Shown: positions 9,113-19,244, counted from the stretch's first letter. The stretch: 64,000 nt of DNA from Bacteroidota bacterium (GCA_027488835.1 JAIYAW010000002.1:62001-126000); one strand, 5' to 3'. The notes: generated by a model not told the origin, from the letters alone. Made by a program: numbers and translations.

Positions 9113-9712
9113 ATGTTGAAATTTCGGGTTGGTTATTTATGGGTGTTGTTTGTTTTGCTCATTGTGGCAAAACAGATATCTGCTATCCCTCAAAACCACC
9201 CTTCGAAGATAACATTTATTGGGCAATTGATGCGTGAAAACGCAGATTCGAGCACCAATCCTCAACAAAATGGTTTTGCATCTGAGCGCGAAGCGCTAGA
9301 CACGTTGGTGCATTATTTAATTAGTCCCAAACTAACAATGAATTATGGATTTTTATCTGAAGATTCATTCGTTGCCCAGGTGAGAAGGGTAGATACATTA
9401 ACGCCTGTTGTGATGGTTCATGCGCAGTATGTGCAATACAAATACCGGGTTCAAAAAGGGGTTGTGAAATTCAGGAAGTATTTGAAAGAACACACGTTAA
9501 ACCTAAAAAAGAAAGACAGCACCAATGGCTTGCCTGCATTAATTTCTTGGCCGCCGGTGGTTTACAAAAGCAAAGGAAATGCCTTTAATGTAACCCGTTA
9601 CGAGGTAGAAATTGTCAAACGAAAATTCAAATTTATTTTACAATACGAATTGTGGTGGATCAACGATAGGGCCTATTGGAACAACGATTTTCGGTATTAC
9701 GAAAACGATTAA
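9113..9712 (+). CDS. Hypothetical secreted protein
   Basis: A protein of about 199 residues that I do not recognise. It starts with a hydrophobic signal sequence (about 1-24, ending QISA), then a soluble region with several KKKD and RKY basic clusters, and ends in a Trp/Tyr-rich stretch (LWWINDRAYWNNDFRYY). The frame stays open upstream into the neighbouring gene. I chose ATG 9113 because it begins the signal peptide and lies 4 bases after a near-consensus -7 box (TTATTTTG). An in-frame ATG at 9098 is the alternative. It is divergent from the YyaL-type gene and converges on the nuclease gene. The two stop codons share TTAA at 9709-9712. Confidence 0.65.
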   Translation: MLKFRVGYLWVLFVLLIVAKQISAIPQNHPSKITFIGQLMRENADSSTNPQQNGFASEREALDTLVHYLISPKLTMNYGFLSEDSFVAQVRRVDTLTPVVMVHAQYVQYKYRVQKGVVKFRKYLKEHTLNLKKKDSTNGLPALISWPPVVYKSKGNAFNVTRYEVEIVKRKFKFILQYELWWINDRAYWNNDFRYYEND

Positions 9713-10479
9713 TCGTTTAAATCCCAATGTTCAAAATGCACCGTTTTTTCTATTTTATCTTGTTTCTTTTGAGGGATTTGGGAATAGAAATTACGTCCGG
9801 TTAGGCGCTCCAAACTGTCGATGGTAATTACAAATGTTTTAAGGGGGAGTTGGCTCCCTTGATTTTTCATTACAAAGGCAATTCCATTGCCCATTTTGTT
9901 GGTATCAACAACGGCTTTAAAAAAATATTCAGGAACAGTAATTTGGTGTTCTCTGCCAATTTTATTTACCAGGCGATTGTTTAAAATAGGACCTGTAACA
10001 ATAAATATTTGGTTGGTTTGACTCGCCCAATCTCTCACTTTTTCTTCAAGTTTTTTCCAAATGCCTCGGTTAAATTTGGGTGCTTGAGGAGAAATATTGC
10101 TGAGGTAAAAACACTCTCTCATTGCTGTTTCGGAATATTTCATGTCGGCAGCAGGTGCCAGATGTCCTCTATCAAATCCAGATTTTGTATAATCGTGGGT
10201 ATTGGCAGTTTGAGGTGTAATAAGAGGGTCGGGTGAAAATTTGTTGCTTCGTTCAACCACTCCCATCAATTTCTGTGGAGAAAGGGTATAGGCTACCCAG
10301 TTGGCTTGTTCGTGGGTATGATTGTATGAGGTTATATAACCAAGGTGCTTGGTGGGAGTTTCTCCCGCTAATAGCTCAGGACATTCAAGGGGCAAGATTG
10401 ATTTTTGAGATCCAATGAAAGTAAAACCACTTAGAGCAAGCAGCAAGCAAAAGGCCGATAATTTCAAAAATGTTTTCAC
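9709..10479 (-). CDS. DNA/RNA non-specific endonuclease, secreted
   Basis: A member of the Endonuclease_NS family (Serratia nuclease type, beta-beta-alpha metal), 256 residues. The catalytic DRGH motif is intact at residues 103-106 (GFDRGHLAPAADM). The conserved metal-binding segment FYLSNISPQAPKFNRGIW follows at about 124-141 with its Asn residues. A hydrophobic N-terminus (about 1-22) indicates export, so the enzyme should act outside the cytoplasm on extracellular nucleic acid. The start is GTG at 10479, directly before the signal sequence. Its stop overlaps the stop of the convergent + strand gene. pyrD lies 18 bases upstream in the same direction and may be co-transcribed. Confidence 0.9.
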   Translation of the reverse strand: MKTFLKLSAFCLLLALSGFTFIGSQKSILPLECPELLAGETPTKHLGYITSYNHTHEQANWVAYTLSPQKLMGVVERSNKFSPDPLITPQTANTHDYTKSGFDRGHLAPAADMKYSETAMRECFYLSNISPQAPKFNRGIWKKLEEKVRDWASQTNQIFIVTGPILNNRLVNKIGREHQITVPEYFFKAVVDTNKMGNGIAFVMKNQGSQLPLKTFVITIDSLERLTGRNFYSQIPQKKQDKIEKTVHFEHWDLND

Positions 10480-10497
10480 AAAAATTATAACGGCAAA

Positions 10498-11526
10498 TTA
10501 GTCGTTATAATTGATAGAATTTAAAATATTTTTCACGATCCAGGGTCCCTCATAAACAAATCCTGTATACACTTGAATGAGGTTAGCGCCTCGCATTAAT
10601 TTTTCGGAGGCGTCTTGACCTGTAAAGATGCCGCCTACGCCAATAATTGGTATTTTACCACCCAATTCGATGCTTAATGCCGCGAGCATTGCATTACTCG
10701 CTTCAAACACGGGTTGCCCAGACAAACCACCAGCACCCATCTTTTCAATTTCTTGGGTAGAAATTGATAGTTTCTCTCGAGAAACGGTGGTGTTCGTGGC
10801 AATGAGTCCATCAACTTTTGCAATTTTAATAATTCTCACAAGTTCTTTGATGGCATTCATTTGGAAATCAGGCGCTAATTTTAGAAAAATCGGTTTTGAC
10901 ACAGCTTTTTCAGATCTAATTGTATGAAGTTGCTCGAATAATCCAACAATAAATGATTCTTCTTGTAAATCGCGAAGTCCTGGGGTATTGGGGCTAGAAA
11001 TGTTCACAGCAATGTAGTCTACATGGTCATAAAGCATTTCAAAGCAGTAAACGTAATCAATAATTGCGTGGTCGTTTGGTGTGGTTTTGTTTTTGCCAAT
11101 ATTTCCACCAACAATCAATCCTTCAGGTCTGTTTTTTAGCCTTTCAACCATTTCCTCAACACCTCTATTATTGAAGCCCATTCTATTGATTAGGGCATAA
11201 TCTTGAGGGATACGGAAAAGTCGGGGTTTTGGGTTGCCAGATTGGGCTTTAGGAGTAACTGTACCTACTTCAACAAAACCAAATCCAAATTCTTTGAGGA
11301 GGTGTAATCGTTTTGCATCTTTATCAAAGCCTGCAGCCAAACCTACCATATTTGGAAAAGTTATTCCGGCAACGGTAACTGGAACTTGTTTGTTACTTTT
11401 AAAACTGCTTTTTAAATAACTACCTAGTAAAGGAAACGTCAATGCTTTTTCCATTAAATCAAGCGCAACATTGTGCGCTTTTTCTGGTGGAAGGAGAAAA
11501 AGAAAAAACTTAATTAATGAATACAT
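10498..11526 (-). CDS. pyrD: Quinone-dependent dihydroorotate dehydrogenase (class 2)
   Basis: It oxidises dihydroorotate to orotate in pyrimidine synthesis and passes electrons to the membrane quinone pool. The 342 residues fit class 2 enzymes. The N-terminal amphipathic segment (1-35) that docks on the membrane is present. The FMN barrel carries AAGFDKDAKR, VEVGTVTPKAQSGNPKPR and NRMGFNNRG. The class 2 catalytic serine lies in VNISSPNTPGLRD, and the phosphate-binding end is GVGGIFTGQDA. The start is ATG at 11526. purH follows upstream on the same strand with a 35-base gap, so purine and pyrimidine steps sit side by side. Confidence 0.96.
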   Translation of the reverse strand: MYSLIKFFLFLLPPEKAHNVALDLMEKALTFPLLGSYLKSSFKSNKQVPVTVAGITFPNMVGLAAGFDKDAKRLHLLKEFGFGFVEVGTVTPKAQSGNPKPRLFRIPQDYALINRMGFNNRGVEEMVERLKNRPEGLIVGGNIGKNKTTPNDHAIIDYVYCFEMLYDHVDYIAVNISSPNTPGLRDLQEESFIVGLFEQLHTIRSEKAVSKPIFLKLAPDFQMNAIKELVRIIKIAKVDGLIATNTTVSREKLSISTQEIEKMGAGGLSGQPVFEASNAMLAALSIELGGKIPIIGVGGIFTGQDASEKLMRGANLIQVYTGFVYEGPWIVKNILNSINYND

Positions 11527-11561
11527 ATTGTGTAATCTTCAATTGCGAAAACTGTACCAAA

Positions 11562-13061
11562 TTAGTGTTTAAAGTGACGAACACCTGTAAATACCATTGA
11601 TATTGCATTCGAATTACAATAATCGATGCTCAATTGGTCTTTTACGCTACCACCTGGTTGCACAACTGCCCTAATTCCTGCTTTGTCTGCAATTTCAACA
11701 CAATCTGGGAATGGGAAAAATGCATCACTTGCCATTACCGCACCTTCTAAATCAAATCTAAATCTATTTGCCTTATCAATTGCCTGCTGAAGTGCGTCAA
11801 CGCGGCTAGTTTGACCTGTACCACTAGCCAATAATTGACCATTTTTCACCAAAACTATGGTGTTACTTTTGGTTTGTTTTACCAATTTGATGGCAATTTC
11901 AAGGTCGTGGAATTGGGCATCAGTAGGATGAGTTTCGGTAACAACCGTCATGTTCGCTTTAACATCAGTAATTGTATCGCGTTCTTGAACAAGTTCTCCA
12001 TTTAATACAGTACGCGTTAATGGATTTTTCAATTGTATTGGATTTTTACTTTGTAAAATAATGCGGTTTGTTTTACCCGATAATATTTCTTTTGCTTTTT
12101 CTGAATAGCCAGGTGCTATCAATACTTCAAAAAACAAGTTGTTAATTTCAACGGCTGTTTTCTCATCAATTTCAGAATTTGTTGCCAAAATACCACCGAA
12201 AGCACTTACTGGATCGCATGACAATGCATCAATCCAAGCATCAAAAACATCTGTTCTGGTTGCAACACCACAAGCATTGTTGTGTTTGATAATCACAAAC
12301 GTGCTTCCTGGAGTTTCTTTGAATTCATTCAATAAGCAAATGGCACTATCAACATCAAGCAAGTTGTTGTATGATAATTCTTTGCCCTGGATTTTGTCGA
12401 AAATCGCTTCTAAATTGCCATTAAATGTTGCTTTTTGGTGTGGATTTTCTCCGTAGCGCAATGCATAAACATTGTCGCCACGAAACCAATTTGCAATTTG
12501 AGTATCGTATTTAGAGGTAACACCAAAAGCGTTTCCTGCCAATGCTTTTCTGGTTTCTAACGACAAGGTGCCGTTTCCTTCAGAATATGCATTTAAGAAA
12601 GTGATGTAATCAGATTTGTCGGCAACGATGCAAGTATGTGCATGGTTTTTTGCCGCAGCACGAATCAATGAAACACCGCCAATGTCAATTTTTTCAATAA
12701 TATCTTGTTCCGTTCCACCTGCTGCTACTGTTTCAGCGAAAGGATAAAGGTCAACTATAACAAGATCGTATAAAGGAATTTGATACTCAGCAATTTCTTG
12801 CATGTCTGATGCCAATTCTCTGCGGGCTAAAATCCCCCCAAAAACTTTCGGATGAAGTGTTTTCACACGGCCACCCAAAATACTTGGATATCCAGTTACA
12901 TCTTCAACGGCCACACAAGGAATGCCTAAATCTTCAATAAATTTACGGGTTCCGCCAGTAGAATAAAGAGTTACGTTGTTATTATGGAGTGCCTGAATAA
13001 TTGGCTCTAAACCATCTTTGTAAAATACAGAAATGAGTGCTGATTGAATTTTCGAATTCAC
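11562..13061 (-). CDS. purH: Bifunctional AICAR transformylase / IMP cyclohydrolase PurH
   Basis: It catalyses the last two steps of IMP synthesis. The MGS-like cyclohydrolase domain is at about 1-190 (STGGTRKFIEDLG, GGRVKTLHPKVFGGIL). The AICAR formyltransferase domain follows, with the catalytic Lys-His in FVIIKHNNACGVATRTD, where the usual Pro before Cys is Ala. At 499 residues it is slightly shorter than E. coli PurH. The start is GTG at 13061, preceded by a perfect -7 box TAAATTTG at a 4-base distance. An overlapping out-of-frame ATG sits two bases upstream but is immediately followed by a stop (ATGTGA), so it cannot be the start. Confidence 0.96.
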   Translation of the reverse strand: MNSKIQSALISVFYKDGLEPIIQALHNNNVTLYSTGGTRKFIEDLGIPCVAVEDVTGYPSILGGRVKTLHPKVFGGILARRELASDMQEIAEYQIPLYDLVIVDLYPFAETVAAGGTEQDIIEKIDIGGVSLIRAAAKNHAHTCIVADKSDYITFLNAYSEGNGTLSLETRKALAGNAFGVTSKYDTQIANWFRGDNVYALRYGENPHQKATFNGNLEAIFDKIQGKELSYNNLLDVDSAICLLNEFKETPGSTFVIIKHNNACGVATRTDVFDAWIDALSCDPVSAFGGILATNSEIDEKTAVEINNLFFEVLIAPGYSEKAKEILSGKTNRIILQSKNPIQLKNPLTRTVLNGELVQERDTITDVKANMTVVTETHPTDAQFHDLEIAIKLVKQTKSNTIVLVKNGQLLASGTGQTSRVDALQQAIDKANRFRFDLEGAVMASDAFFPFPDCVEIADKAGIRAVVQPGGSVKDQLSIDYCNSNAISMVFTGVRHFKH

Positions 13062-13065
13062 ATGG

Positions 13066-13073
13066 CAAATTTA
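13066..13073 (-). promoter_or_regulatory. -7 promoter box TAAATTTG of purH
   Basis: Perfect TAnnTTTG on the minus strand, 4 bases before the GTG of purH. It predicts a leaderless message. Confidence 0.6.
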
Positions 13074-13105
13074 CTACTCAACAAGAGCCAATGCCAAAAA
13101 GGTTT

Positions 13106-13303
13106 TTACAACTTTTGCACAAATTCAGGGAATAAAACCACATTTCCCTTCTGGTGTTTGGGTTGATAAGGACAATGACGGCAACCATTGCCGCAACATG
13201 TGCCTCTTTTGATCAAAAACGACTCTTTAAAAACACAAAACCCATTGTCGAAGTAATATTCTTTTTCAATGGGTTCTGGTTGATTATTGTTTGTTTCAGA
13301 CAT
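13106..13303 (-). CDS. Small Cys-rich DUF5522 protein
   Basis: A 65-residue protein with the DUF5522 pattern: an acidic N-terminus, then YYFDNGFCVFKESFLIKRG and the cysteine cluster CCGNGCRHCPY at about 36-46. The spacing of four cysteines suggests a bound metal, probably zinc or an Fe-S centre, but no function is known. It ends 45 bases before purH and starts 3 bases after the secA stop, so it is probably translated from the secA transcript. Coupling to secA is common-looking but says nothing definite about its job. Confidence 0.8.
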   Translation of the reverse strand: MSETNNNQPEPIEKEYYFDNGFCVFKESFLIKRGTCCGNGCRHCPYQPKHQKGNVVLFPEFVQKL

Positions 13304-13306
13304 TGT

Positions 13307-16300
13307 TTAATCTTTGCCGTGACAAGATTTGAATTTCTTACCGCTTCCACAAGGACAAGCGTCGTTGCGGCCTACTTTAAGTTCATTTCTTATTGGATTT
13401 TGAGGGATTTTAGGTGCAGAATTTTCAATAGCCTCTTGGCTATCTGAACCATGGCTAAATTCTTCTTTGCTTGCAATCACTTTCGGATTTTCTTTACGCA
13501 TTGGTTTACGTGCTTCACCCACTTGATTGTCGTCTAAAATTCTGGTTCTAAACAACAAGCCAAGAACTTTGTGATTAATGCGTTGAAGCATTTTTCCAAA
13601 CAATTCAAAACTTTCAATTTTATAAATTAGCAAAGGATCTTTTTGCTCGTATTGGGCATTTCCAGTACTTTGTTTCAATTCATCCAATTCGCGTAAATGT
13701 TCTTTCCATTCATCGTCGATGCTTTGAAGCGTTGTAGATTTTTCAAAATCATTGCTTAATGAACGACATTCTGTATCTAACGCTTTTTGCATTGAAACGG
13801 TTAATTGAAATTGGTGGGTTCCGTCGGTCATAGGAACAACCACATTTTCAATTTTTTCGCCTTGTTCGCTTCTGATATGCTGGAAAACAGGGTAGGCCTG
13901 TTTAGCAATTTTTTCAAGTTTGTTTCTGTATTTCGCTGATAAATCTGCAAAAAGCATATCTACCAAATCGTCGGTTTTGGTTGAATCAAAAGTTGCTTCA
14001 TCAAAAGGCAATCCTGCAGCAAGGGTGCGAATTACTTCCAATTCTAATTCTTCGTAATTGCCTTGATCTTTGCAATTGGTAACAACATCGTTGCACCAGT
14101 TGAACAACATATTGCGCAAATCGATGCTCAATTTGTCACCCCACAGTGCATTTTTTCTCATTCTGTAGATATTAGAACGTTGTTTGTTCATTACATCATC
14201 ATACTCCAATAAACGTTTACGGATACCAAAGTTATTTTGTTCCATACGCTTTTGGTTACGCTCAATGGTTTTGGTCATCCAGCTGTGTTCAATTACATCG
14301 CCTTCTTTGTAACCAATTTTATCCATCAAGTTAGAAACTCTTTCTGCACCAAAAATACGCATCAAGTCATCTTCCAAACTTACGTAGAAACGAGAACTTC
14401 CTGGATCACCTTGACGTCCTGCACGACCTCTTAACTGGCGGTCAACACGACGAGAATCGTGGCGTTCTGTACCAATAATAGCCAAACCACCTGAAGCTTT
14501 TACTTCGTCGGAAATTTTAATATCTGTACCACGTCCAGCCATGTTGGTTGCAATGGTAACAGCTGAAGGGTAACCCGCTTCTGCTACAATTTCAGCTTCT
14601 CTTTGGTGCTGTTTTGCATTCAATACATTGTGCTTGATGCCTCTAATTTTAAGCATTCTTGCCAACAATTCACTCACTTCAACAGAAGTAGTACCCACTA
14701 ATACCGGACGACCCGCTTGGCTCAAAGCAACCACTTCATCAATTACTGCATTGTATTTTTCACGTTTGGTTTTGTAAACCAAATCTTCTTTGTCAATTCT
14801 AATAACAGGTTTGTTGGTTGGAATAACCTTAACCCCCAATTTGTAAATATCCCACAATTCTTGCGCTTCAGTTTCAGCAGTACCGGTCATACCCGCCAAC
14901 TTATGGTACATTCTGAAATAGTTTTGCAAAGTAATGGTAGCATAAGTTTGCGTAGCTGCTTCAACCCTTACGTTTTCTTTTGCCTCAATTGCTTGATGCA
15001 AACCGTCGGAGTATCTGCGGCCTTCCATAATACGACCTGTTTGCTCATCTACAATTTTTACTTTTCCATCTTGAAGGATGTATTCAACGTCAATTTCAAA
15101 TAGGGTATAAGCTTTTAATAATTGTTGAACAGAGTGAATGCGTTCGCTTTTTTCAGCAAACTCTTGCATTAGAATATCTTTCAATCTGATTTTCTCTTCT
15201 GTAGAAGCTGTAGATTTTTCAATCTCTGCAATTTCATTTCCTACATCAGGCAGTATAAAGAATTGTGTGTCTTCGCCATTTCCGGTAATCAATTCAATAC
15301 CTTTTTCTGTTAAGTCAACAGAATTGGTTTTTTCATCAATTGTAAAGAACAAAGGTGCATCGGCCAACGGCATTTCTTTTTGTTGGTCTTGCATGTAGTA
15401 GTTTTCAGTTTTGGTTAAAACATTGCGCATTCCAGACTCACCTAAGAATTTGATCAACGCTTTGTTTTTTGGCAAACCTCTGTGTGCACGCAATAATGCC
15501 AATCCGCCTTCACCTTCTTTATGACCGCTCTTTCCTTCTGCAACTAATTTTCTTGCATCTGAAAGGGCGTTGTTAATATATTTCTTTTGTGCATCAACCA
15601 AGGCTTGAATTCTAGGCTTTAACGATTCAAATTCTTGAATGTCGCCTTTAGGTGTTGGTCCACTAATAATCAATGGGGTTCTTGCATCGTCAATTAAAAC
15701 GCTATCAACCTCATCAATCATTGCAAAATGGTGTTTGCCTTGTACCAACTCGTCAGTTTCATGTGCCATATTGTCACGCAAGTAATCAAAACCAAACTCG
15801 TTGTTTGTGCCATAAGTGATATCGGCTTTGTAAGCCAAACGGCGTTCTTCGCTGTTCGGGCTGTGATATTCTAAGCAATCAACTGTAAGTCCCAAGAAAT
15901 TAAACAATGGACCATTCCACTCACAGTCACGTCGAGCCAAATAGTCGTTCACGGTAACCATGTGAACACCACGTCCACCCAGTGCATTTAAGTAAGCTGG
16001 CAAAGTACTCACCAACGTTTTACCTTCACCCGTAGACATTTCGGCAATGTTTCCTTGGTGCAATGCAATACCACCAATCAACTGAACATCGTAATGAACC
16101 ATGTTCCATTTGATTTTACCACCTGCTGCCAACCATTCATTTGCGAAAATGGCTTTATCGCCTTCAATGCGTACGTTTGGTTTTTTAATTGCAAGTTCTC
16201 TATCTATTTCAAGTGCAGTGCATGTAATTTCATCATTCACACTTAATCGATGCGCTGCTTCTTTTACAGTGGCAAACGCTTCAGGTAGAATTTCTTTTAA

Positions 16301-16624
16301 AATTTCTTCTAATTTTTCATCACGTTTCTTTTCAAGATTCGTAATTTGCTGATAAAGTTCTTCTTTTTCATCAATTTCGCTTGCTGTTAATTCATTCACT
16401 CTAGAATGTGAATCCGCAATTTCAGTATCGATCTCAGAAAGATAATCGCTTATTCTCGCTTTGAATTCTGCGGTTTTGTTTCGCAGTTCATCTGTGCTAA
16501 TTGATTGATATGAATCGTAGTATTGATTGATTTCAGCCACAACTGGCATGATTTCTTTCATGGCTTTTTCGGCAGCATTTCCACCAAAAATTTTTGCAAT
16601 GTTGTTTATAATATTCCCGAACAT
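13307..16624 (-). CDS. secA: Preprotein translocase ATPase SecA (long Bacteroidota form)
   Basis: This motor ATPase pushes unfolded preproteins through SecYEG. At 1105 residues it is about 200 longer than E. coli SecA, as usual in Bacteroidota. The extra length lies in inserts within the N-terminal DEAD region and the helical scaffold. Visible motifs are the Walker A MSTGEGKTLVSTLPA, the helicase-like FDYLRDNMA and MAGRGTDI, GRAGRQGDPGSSRFY, and the C-terminal zinc-binding SEC-C tail NDACPCGSGKKFKSCHG. The start is ATG at 16624. It is divergent from the TonB receptor gene, with a 178-base intergenic region. No TGAGGGA copies occur between 13407 and 21183, so nearly all of secA lacks them. Confidence 0.97.
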   Translation of the reverse strand: MFGNIINNIAKIFGGNAAEKAMKEIMPVVAEINQYYDSYQSISTDELRNKTAEFKARISDYLSEIDTEIADSHSRVNELTASEIDEKEELYQQITNLEKKRDEKLEEILKEILPEAFATVKEAAHRLSVNDEITCTALEIDRELAIKKPNVRIEGDKAIFANEWLAAGGKIKWNMVHYDVQLIGGIALHQGNIAEMSTGEGKTLVSTLPAYLNALGGRGVHMVTVNDYLARRDCEWNGPLFNFLGLTVDCLEYHSPNSEERRLAYKADITYGTNNEFGFDYLRDNMAHETDELVQGKHHFAMIDEVDSVLIDDARTPLIISGPTPKGDIQEFESLKPRIQALVDAQKKYINNALSDARKLVAEGKSGHKEGEGGLALLRAHRGLPKNKALIKFLGESGMRNVLTKTENYYMQDQQKEMPLADAPLFFTIDEKTNSVDLTEKGIELITGNGEDTQFFILPDVGNEIAEIEKSTASTEEKIRLKDILMQEFAEKSERIHSVQQLLKAYTLFEIDVEYILQDGKVKIVDEQTGRIMEGRRYSDGLHQAIEAKENVRVEAATQTYATITLQNYFRMYHKLAGMTGTAETEAQELWDIYKLGVKVIPTNKPVIRIDKEDLVYKTKREKYNAVIDEVVALSQAGRPVLVGTTSVEVSELLARMLKIRGIKHNVLNAKQHQREAEIVAEAGYPSAVTIATNMAGRGTDIKISDEVKASGGLAIIGTERHDSRRVDRQLRGRAGRQGDPGSSRFYVSLEDDLMRIFGAERVSNLMDKIGYKEGDVIEHSWMTKTIERNQKRMEQNNFGIRKRLLEYDDVMNKQRSNIYRMRKNALWGDKLSIDLRNMLFNWCNDVVTNCKDQGNYEELELEVIRTLAAGLPFDEATFDSTKTDDLVDMLFADLSAKYRNKLEKIAKQAYPVFQHIRSEQGEKIENVVVPMTDGTHQFQLTVSMQKALDTECRSLSNDFEKSTTLQSIDDEWKEHLRELDELKQSTGNAQYEQKDPLLIYKIESFELFGKMLQRINHKVLGLLFRTRILDDNQVGEARKPMRKENPKVIASKEEFSHGSDSQEAIENSAPKIPQNPIRNELKVGRNDACPCGSGKKFKSCHGKD

Positions 16625-16802
16625 AGGTTAAGTCTGCGAAGTTAATGTTTTATTCTGTTAGCGAAAAGTCTGCCAAATGCTATTTACTGACTATTTGACG
16701 TAGAATTATTCACACTTTCTTCAGTTTCCGCTCAAATATAACCACAATATTAAATTTTGTGTAATTTTTAAACCCTTTTGGAATTTGTTTGTTAAACTAT
16801 TT

Positions 16803-19229
16803 ATGCAAAAAAACATTAAACTATTTTTCGCAATTTTCGCCATTGCATTCATGGGGCAAATTCAAGCGCAAATAGTTGTCATTAAAGGAAAAGTGGTTGA
16901 TGCCCAAACCAATGCGGCCATCAAAGGAGTGAAAGTGTTGGTGCCTAAAACCGATTTTGTAGCAACATCCGATGAAAATGGTTTATTCGAAATCAAAGGC
17001 GTTGAGCCAGGATTTTATACCGTTACAGCCCAATTAGACGGATATAAAGACGGAAGTAGCTACGAGCAATTGTTTACCTACGACAAACAAAACGAAGTTG
17101 TGATTGAAATGGAATCGCTTGCCGAAACTGTGGGTCAAGTGAATATTAGTCGTTCTGCATTGCAAAAACGCTCTGCCGAAAGTCCAATATCTTCTCAAGA
17201 ACTTTCAATTCGTGAAATTGAGAAAAACCCAGGGGGTAACCGAGATATCTCTAAAATTATTCAGTCGCTGCCAGGGGTTATTTCTATTCCAGGCTTCAGA
17301 AACGACATTGTAATTCGTGGGGGATCTCCGGTAGAAAATAAATTTTATTTAGATGGAATTGAAATTCCAATTATCAATCACTTCCAAACCCAGGGAAGCA
17401 CAGGCGGTCCTGTTGGTTTGTTAAACGTTAACTTTATTAAAAAAGTTGGGTTTTACTCAGGTGCATTTCCTATCAACTATGCCAACGGATTGAGTGCTGT
17501 TTTGGATTTTCAACAGATTGATGGAAATCTTCAAAAAGGCAAATACCGATTTACCGTGGGTAGTAGCGATTTGGGATTTACGGCAGATGGTCCAATTGGT
17601 AAGAAAAAGAAAGTGAGTTATATTTTCTCTGCCCGCCAGAGCTATTTGAAAAGTTTGTTTACATTGTTGAAACTTCCTTTCTTCCCTAATTTTATTGACT
17701 ATCAAGGAAAGGTCAAAATACAATTGAAGGGCAAGGATAATTTATCGTTTATTACAGTGGGAGCCAACGACTTTTTTCAGTTAAACGAAAAAGTAAACGA
17801 TGGCATTACAGATTCTACGGTATTAAAAACAAACAAATACATTTTGGGTTATTTGCCCGTATACACACAATGGAATTATACCTTTGGTATGATTTACACC
17901 CATTTCTCAGAAAAGAACAAAACGCAATTGTTTTTAAGCAGAAATATGTTGAATAACGAAACTGTAAAATATGCAAACAATGATCAAAGCTCTGAGTCAA
18001 ATTTAAATTTGAAATACAAAAGTAGAGAGGCTGAAAACAAACTTCGTATTGAGCACTCCGGTAAATTACATGGCTGGGATTGGATGCTTGGAACAGGGGT
18101 TGAGTATGTGAAATATAGCGTTAGTACTTACAACAAAATTATAAAACCATTTTTGCCTGCTCCAATTATTATAAACTTCTCTAGCTTATTGGAAACCTTT
18201 AAATATGCAGGTTTTGCAAGAATTTCAGGCTTGGTAGGAAACCGCGGTACCATGGTTTCATTGGCAGGAAGATTAGATGGTTCGTCTTATGGCAGCAACA
18301 CCAAAAATCCTTTTTCGCAACCTACTATTTCTGCGTCGGTCTCTGTCCCTCTAAAAAATAAACTTTATTTCAACGCCAATGCAGGTCAATTTTTCCAATT
18401 GCCAGCCTATACTGTTTTGGGTTACAGAGATGCCAATTTTAATTTGGTAAACCAATCTAGGGTAAAATATATCCGAAATAGAATGGTTTCTGCCGGATTC
18501 CAATACAACCAAGGGCAGGAGACAAAAATTACTTTGGAGGGATTTTATAAATATTACGATCAATATCCTTTGGCTTTGAACGACAGCATAAGTTTGGGCA
18601 ATTTGGGAGCTGATTTTGCGGTTGTGGGAAATGAACCGGTGTCGTCAATTGCGAAAGGTCAAGCCTATGGAACTGAACTTTTGGTTCAACGCAGGTCCAG
18701 AAATGGTTTGTATGGAATTTTGAGTTACACGTTGGCGTGGTCGCAATTTGCCGACAAAAACGACAATATGGTAGCGAGTGCTTGGGATAGCCGACATACA
18801 CTATCTGTGGTTGCAGGTAAAAAATTGAAAAAGAACTGGGAAATAGGAGCGAAGTGGAGATTTGTTACAGGTAGACCTTACACACCAAATGATATTGCAA
18901 CGTCAATGAATGTATCAAATTGGAACGCAAAAGGCGTGGCAGTTTTGGATTATAACCAATTAAATAATAGAAGGCTAGGTAATTTTAATCAATTCGATTT
19001 AAGGGTTGATAAAGTTTGGTATAAAAAGAAATGGTCGTTGAATTTGTACATCGATATTCAGAATTTCTTCAATTACCAGTACATTGGTCCACCAACGTTG
19101 ATTGCCAGACAAGATGCGCAGGGTAATTTGATTAAGGATCCGAGCAATCCAAATCAATATGCCACAGACTATTTGGTAAACTCATCGGGCAATGTATTGC
19201 CAACGATTGGTATCATTTTAGATTTTTAA
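16803..19229 (+). CDS. TonB-dependent outer-membrane receptor with carboxypeptidase-like N-terminal domain
   Basis: The protein has 808 residues from ATG 16803. A signal peptide (about 1-23, ending QIQAQ) is followed by a CarboxypepD_reg-like beta domain (about 25-110, VVDAQTNAAIKGVKV). A plug domain follows, with ISKIIQSLPGVISIPG and DIVIRGGSPVENKFYLDG, and then a long beta-barrel ending in Phe (GIILDF), as outer-membrane proteins do. An in-frame TTG lies 18 bases upstream, but ATG gives the better signal peptide. The substrate is unknown. No SusD-like partner or TonB gene is next to it, so it is a stand-alone receptor. It ends in a perfect 22-base bidirectional terminator. Confidence 0.9.
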   Translation: MQKNIKLFFAIFAIAFMGQIQAQIVVIKGKVVDAQTNAAIKGVKVLVPKTDFVATSDENGLFEIKGVEPGFYTVTAQLDGYKDGSSYEQLFTYDKQNEVVIEMESLAETVGQVNISRSALQKRSAESPISSQELSIREIEKNPGGNRDISKIIQSLPGVISIPGFRNDIVIRGGSPVENKFYLDGIEIPIINHFQTQGSTGGPVGLLNVNFIKKVGFYSGAFPINYANGLSAVLDFQQIDGNLQKGKYRFTVGSSDLGFTADGPIGKKKKVSYIFSARQSYLKSLFTLLKLPFFPNFIDYQGKVKIQLKGKDNLSFITVGANDFFQLNEKVNDGITDSTVLKTNKYILGYLPVYTQWNYTFGMIYTHFSEKNKTQLFLSRNMLNNETVKYANNDQSSESNLNLKYKSREAENKLRIEHSGKLHGWDWMLGTGVEYVKYSVSTYNKIIKPFLPAPIIINFSSLLETFKYAGFARISGLVGNRGTMVSLAGRLDGSSYGSNTKNPFSQPTISASVSVPLKNKLYFNANAGQFFQLPAYTVLGYRDANFNLVNQSRVKYIRNRMVSAGFQYNQGQETKITLEGFYKYYDQYPLALNDSISLGNLGADFAVVGNEPVSSIAKGQAYGTELLVQRRSRNGLYGILSYTLAWSQFADKNDNMVASAWDSRHTLSVVAGKKLKKNWEIGAKWRFVTGRPYTPNDIATSMNVSNWNAKGVAVLDYNQLNNRRLGNFNQFDLRVDKVWYKKKWSLNLYIDIQNFFNYQYIGPPTLIARQDAQGNLIKDPSNPNQYATDYLVNSSGNVLPTIGIILDF

Positions 19230-19244
19230 GGATATATTATAGTT

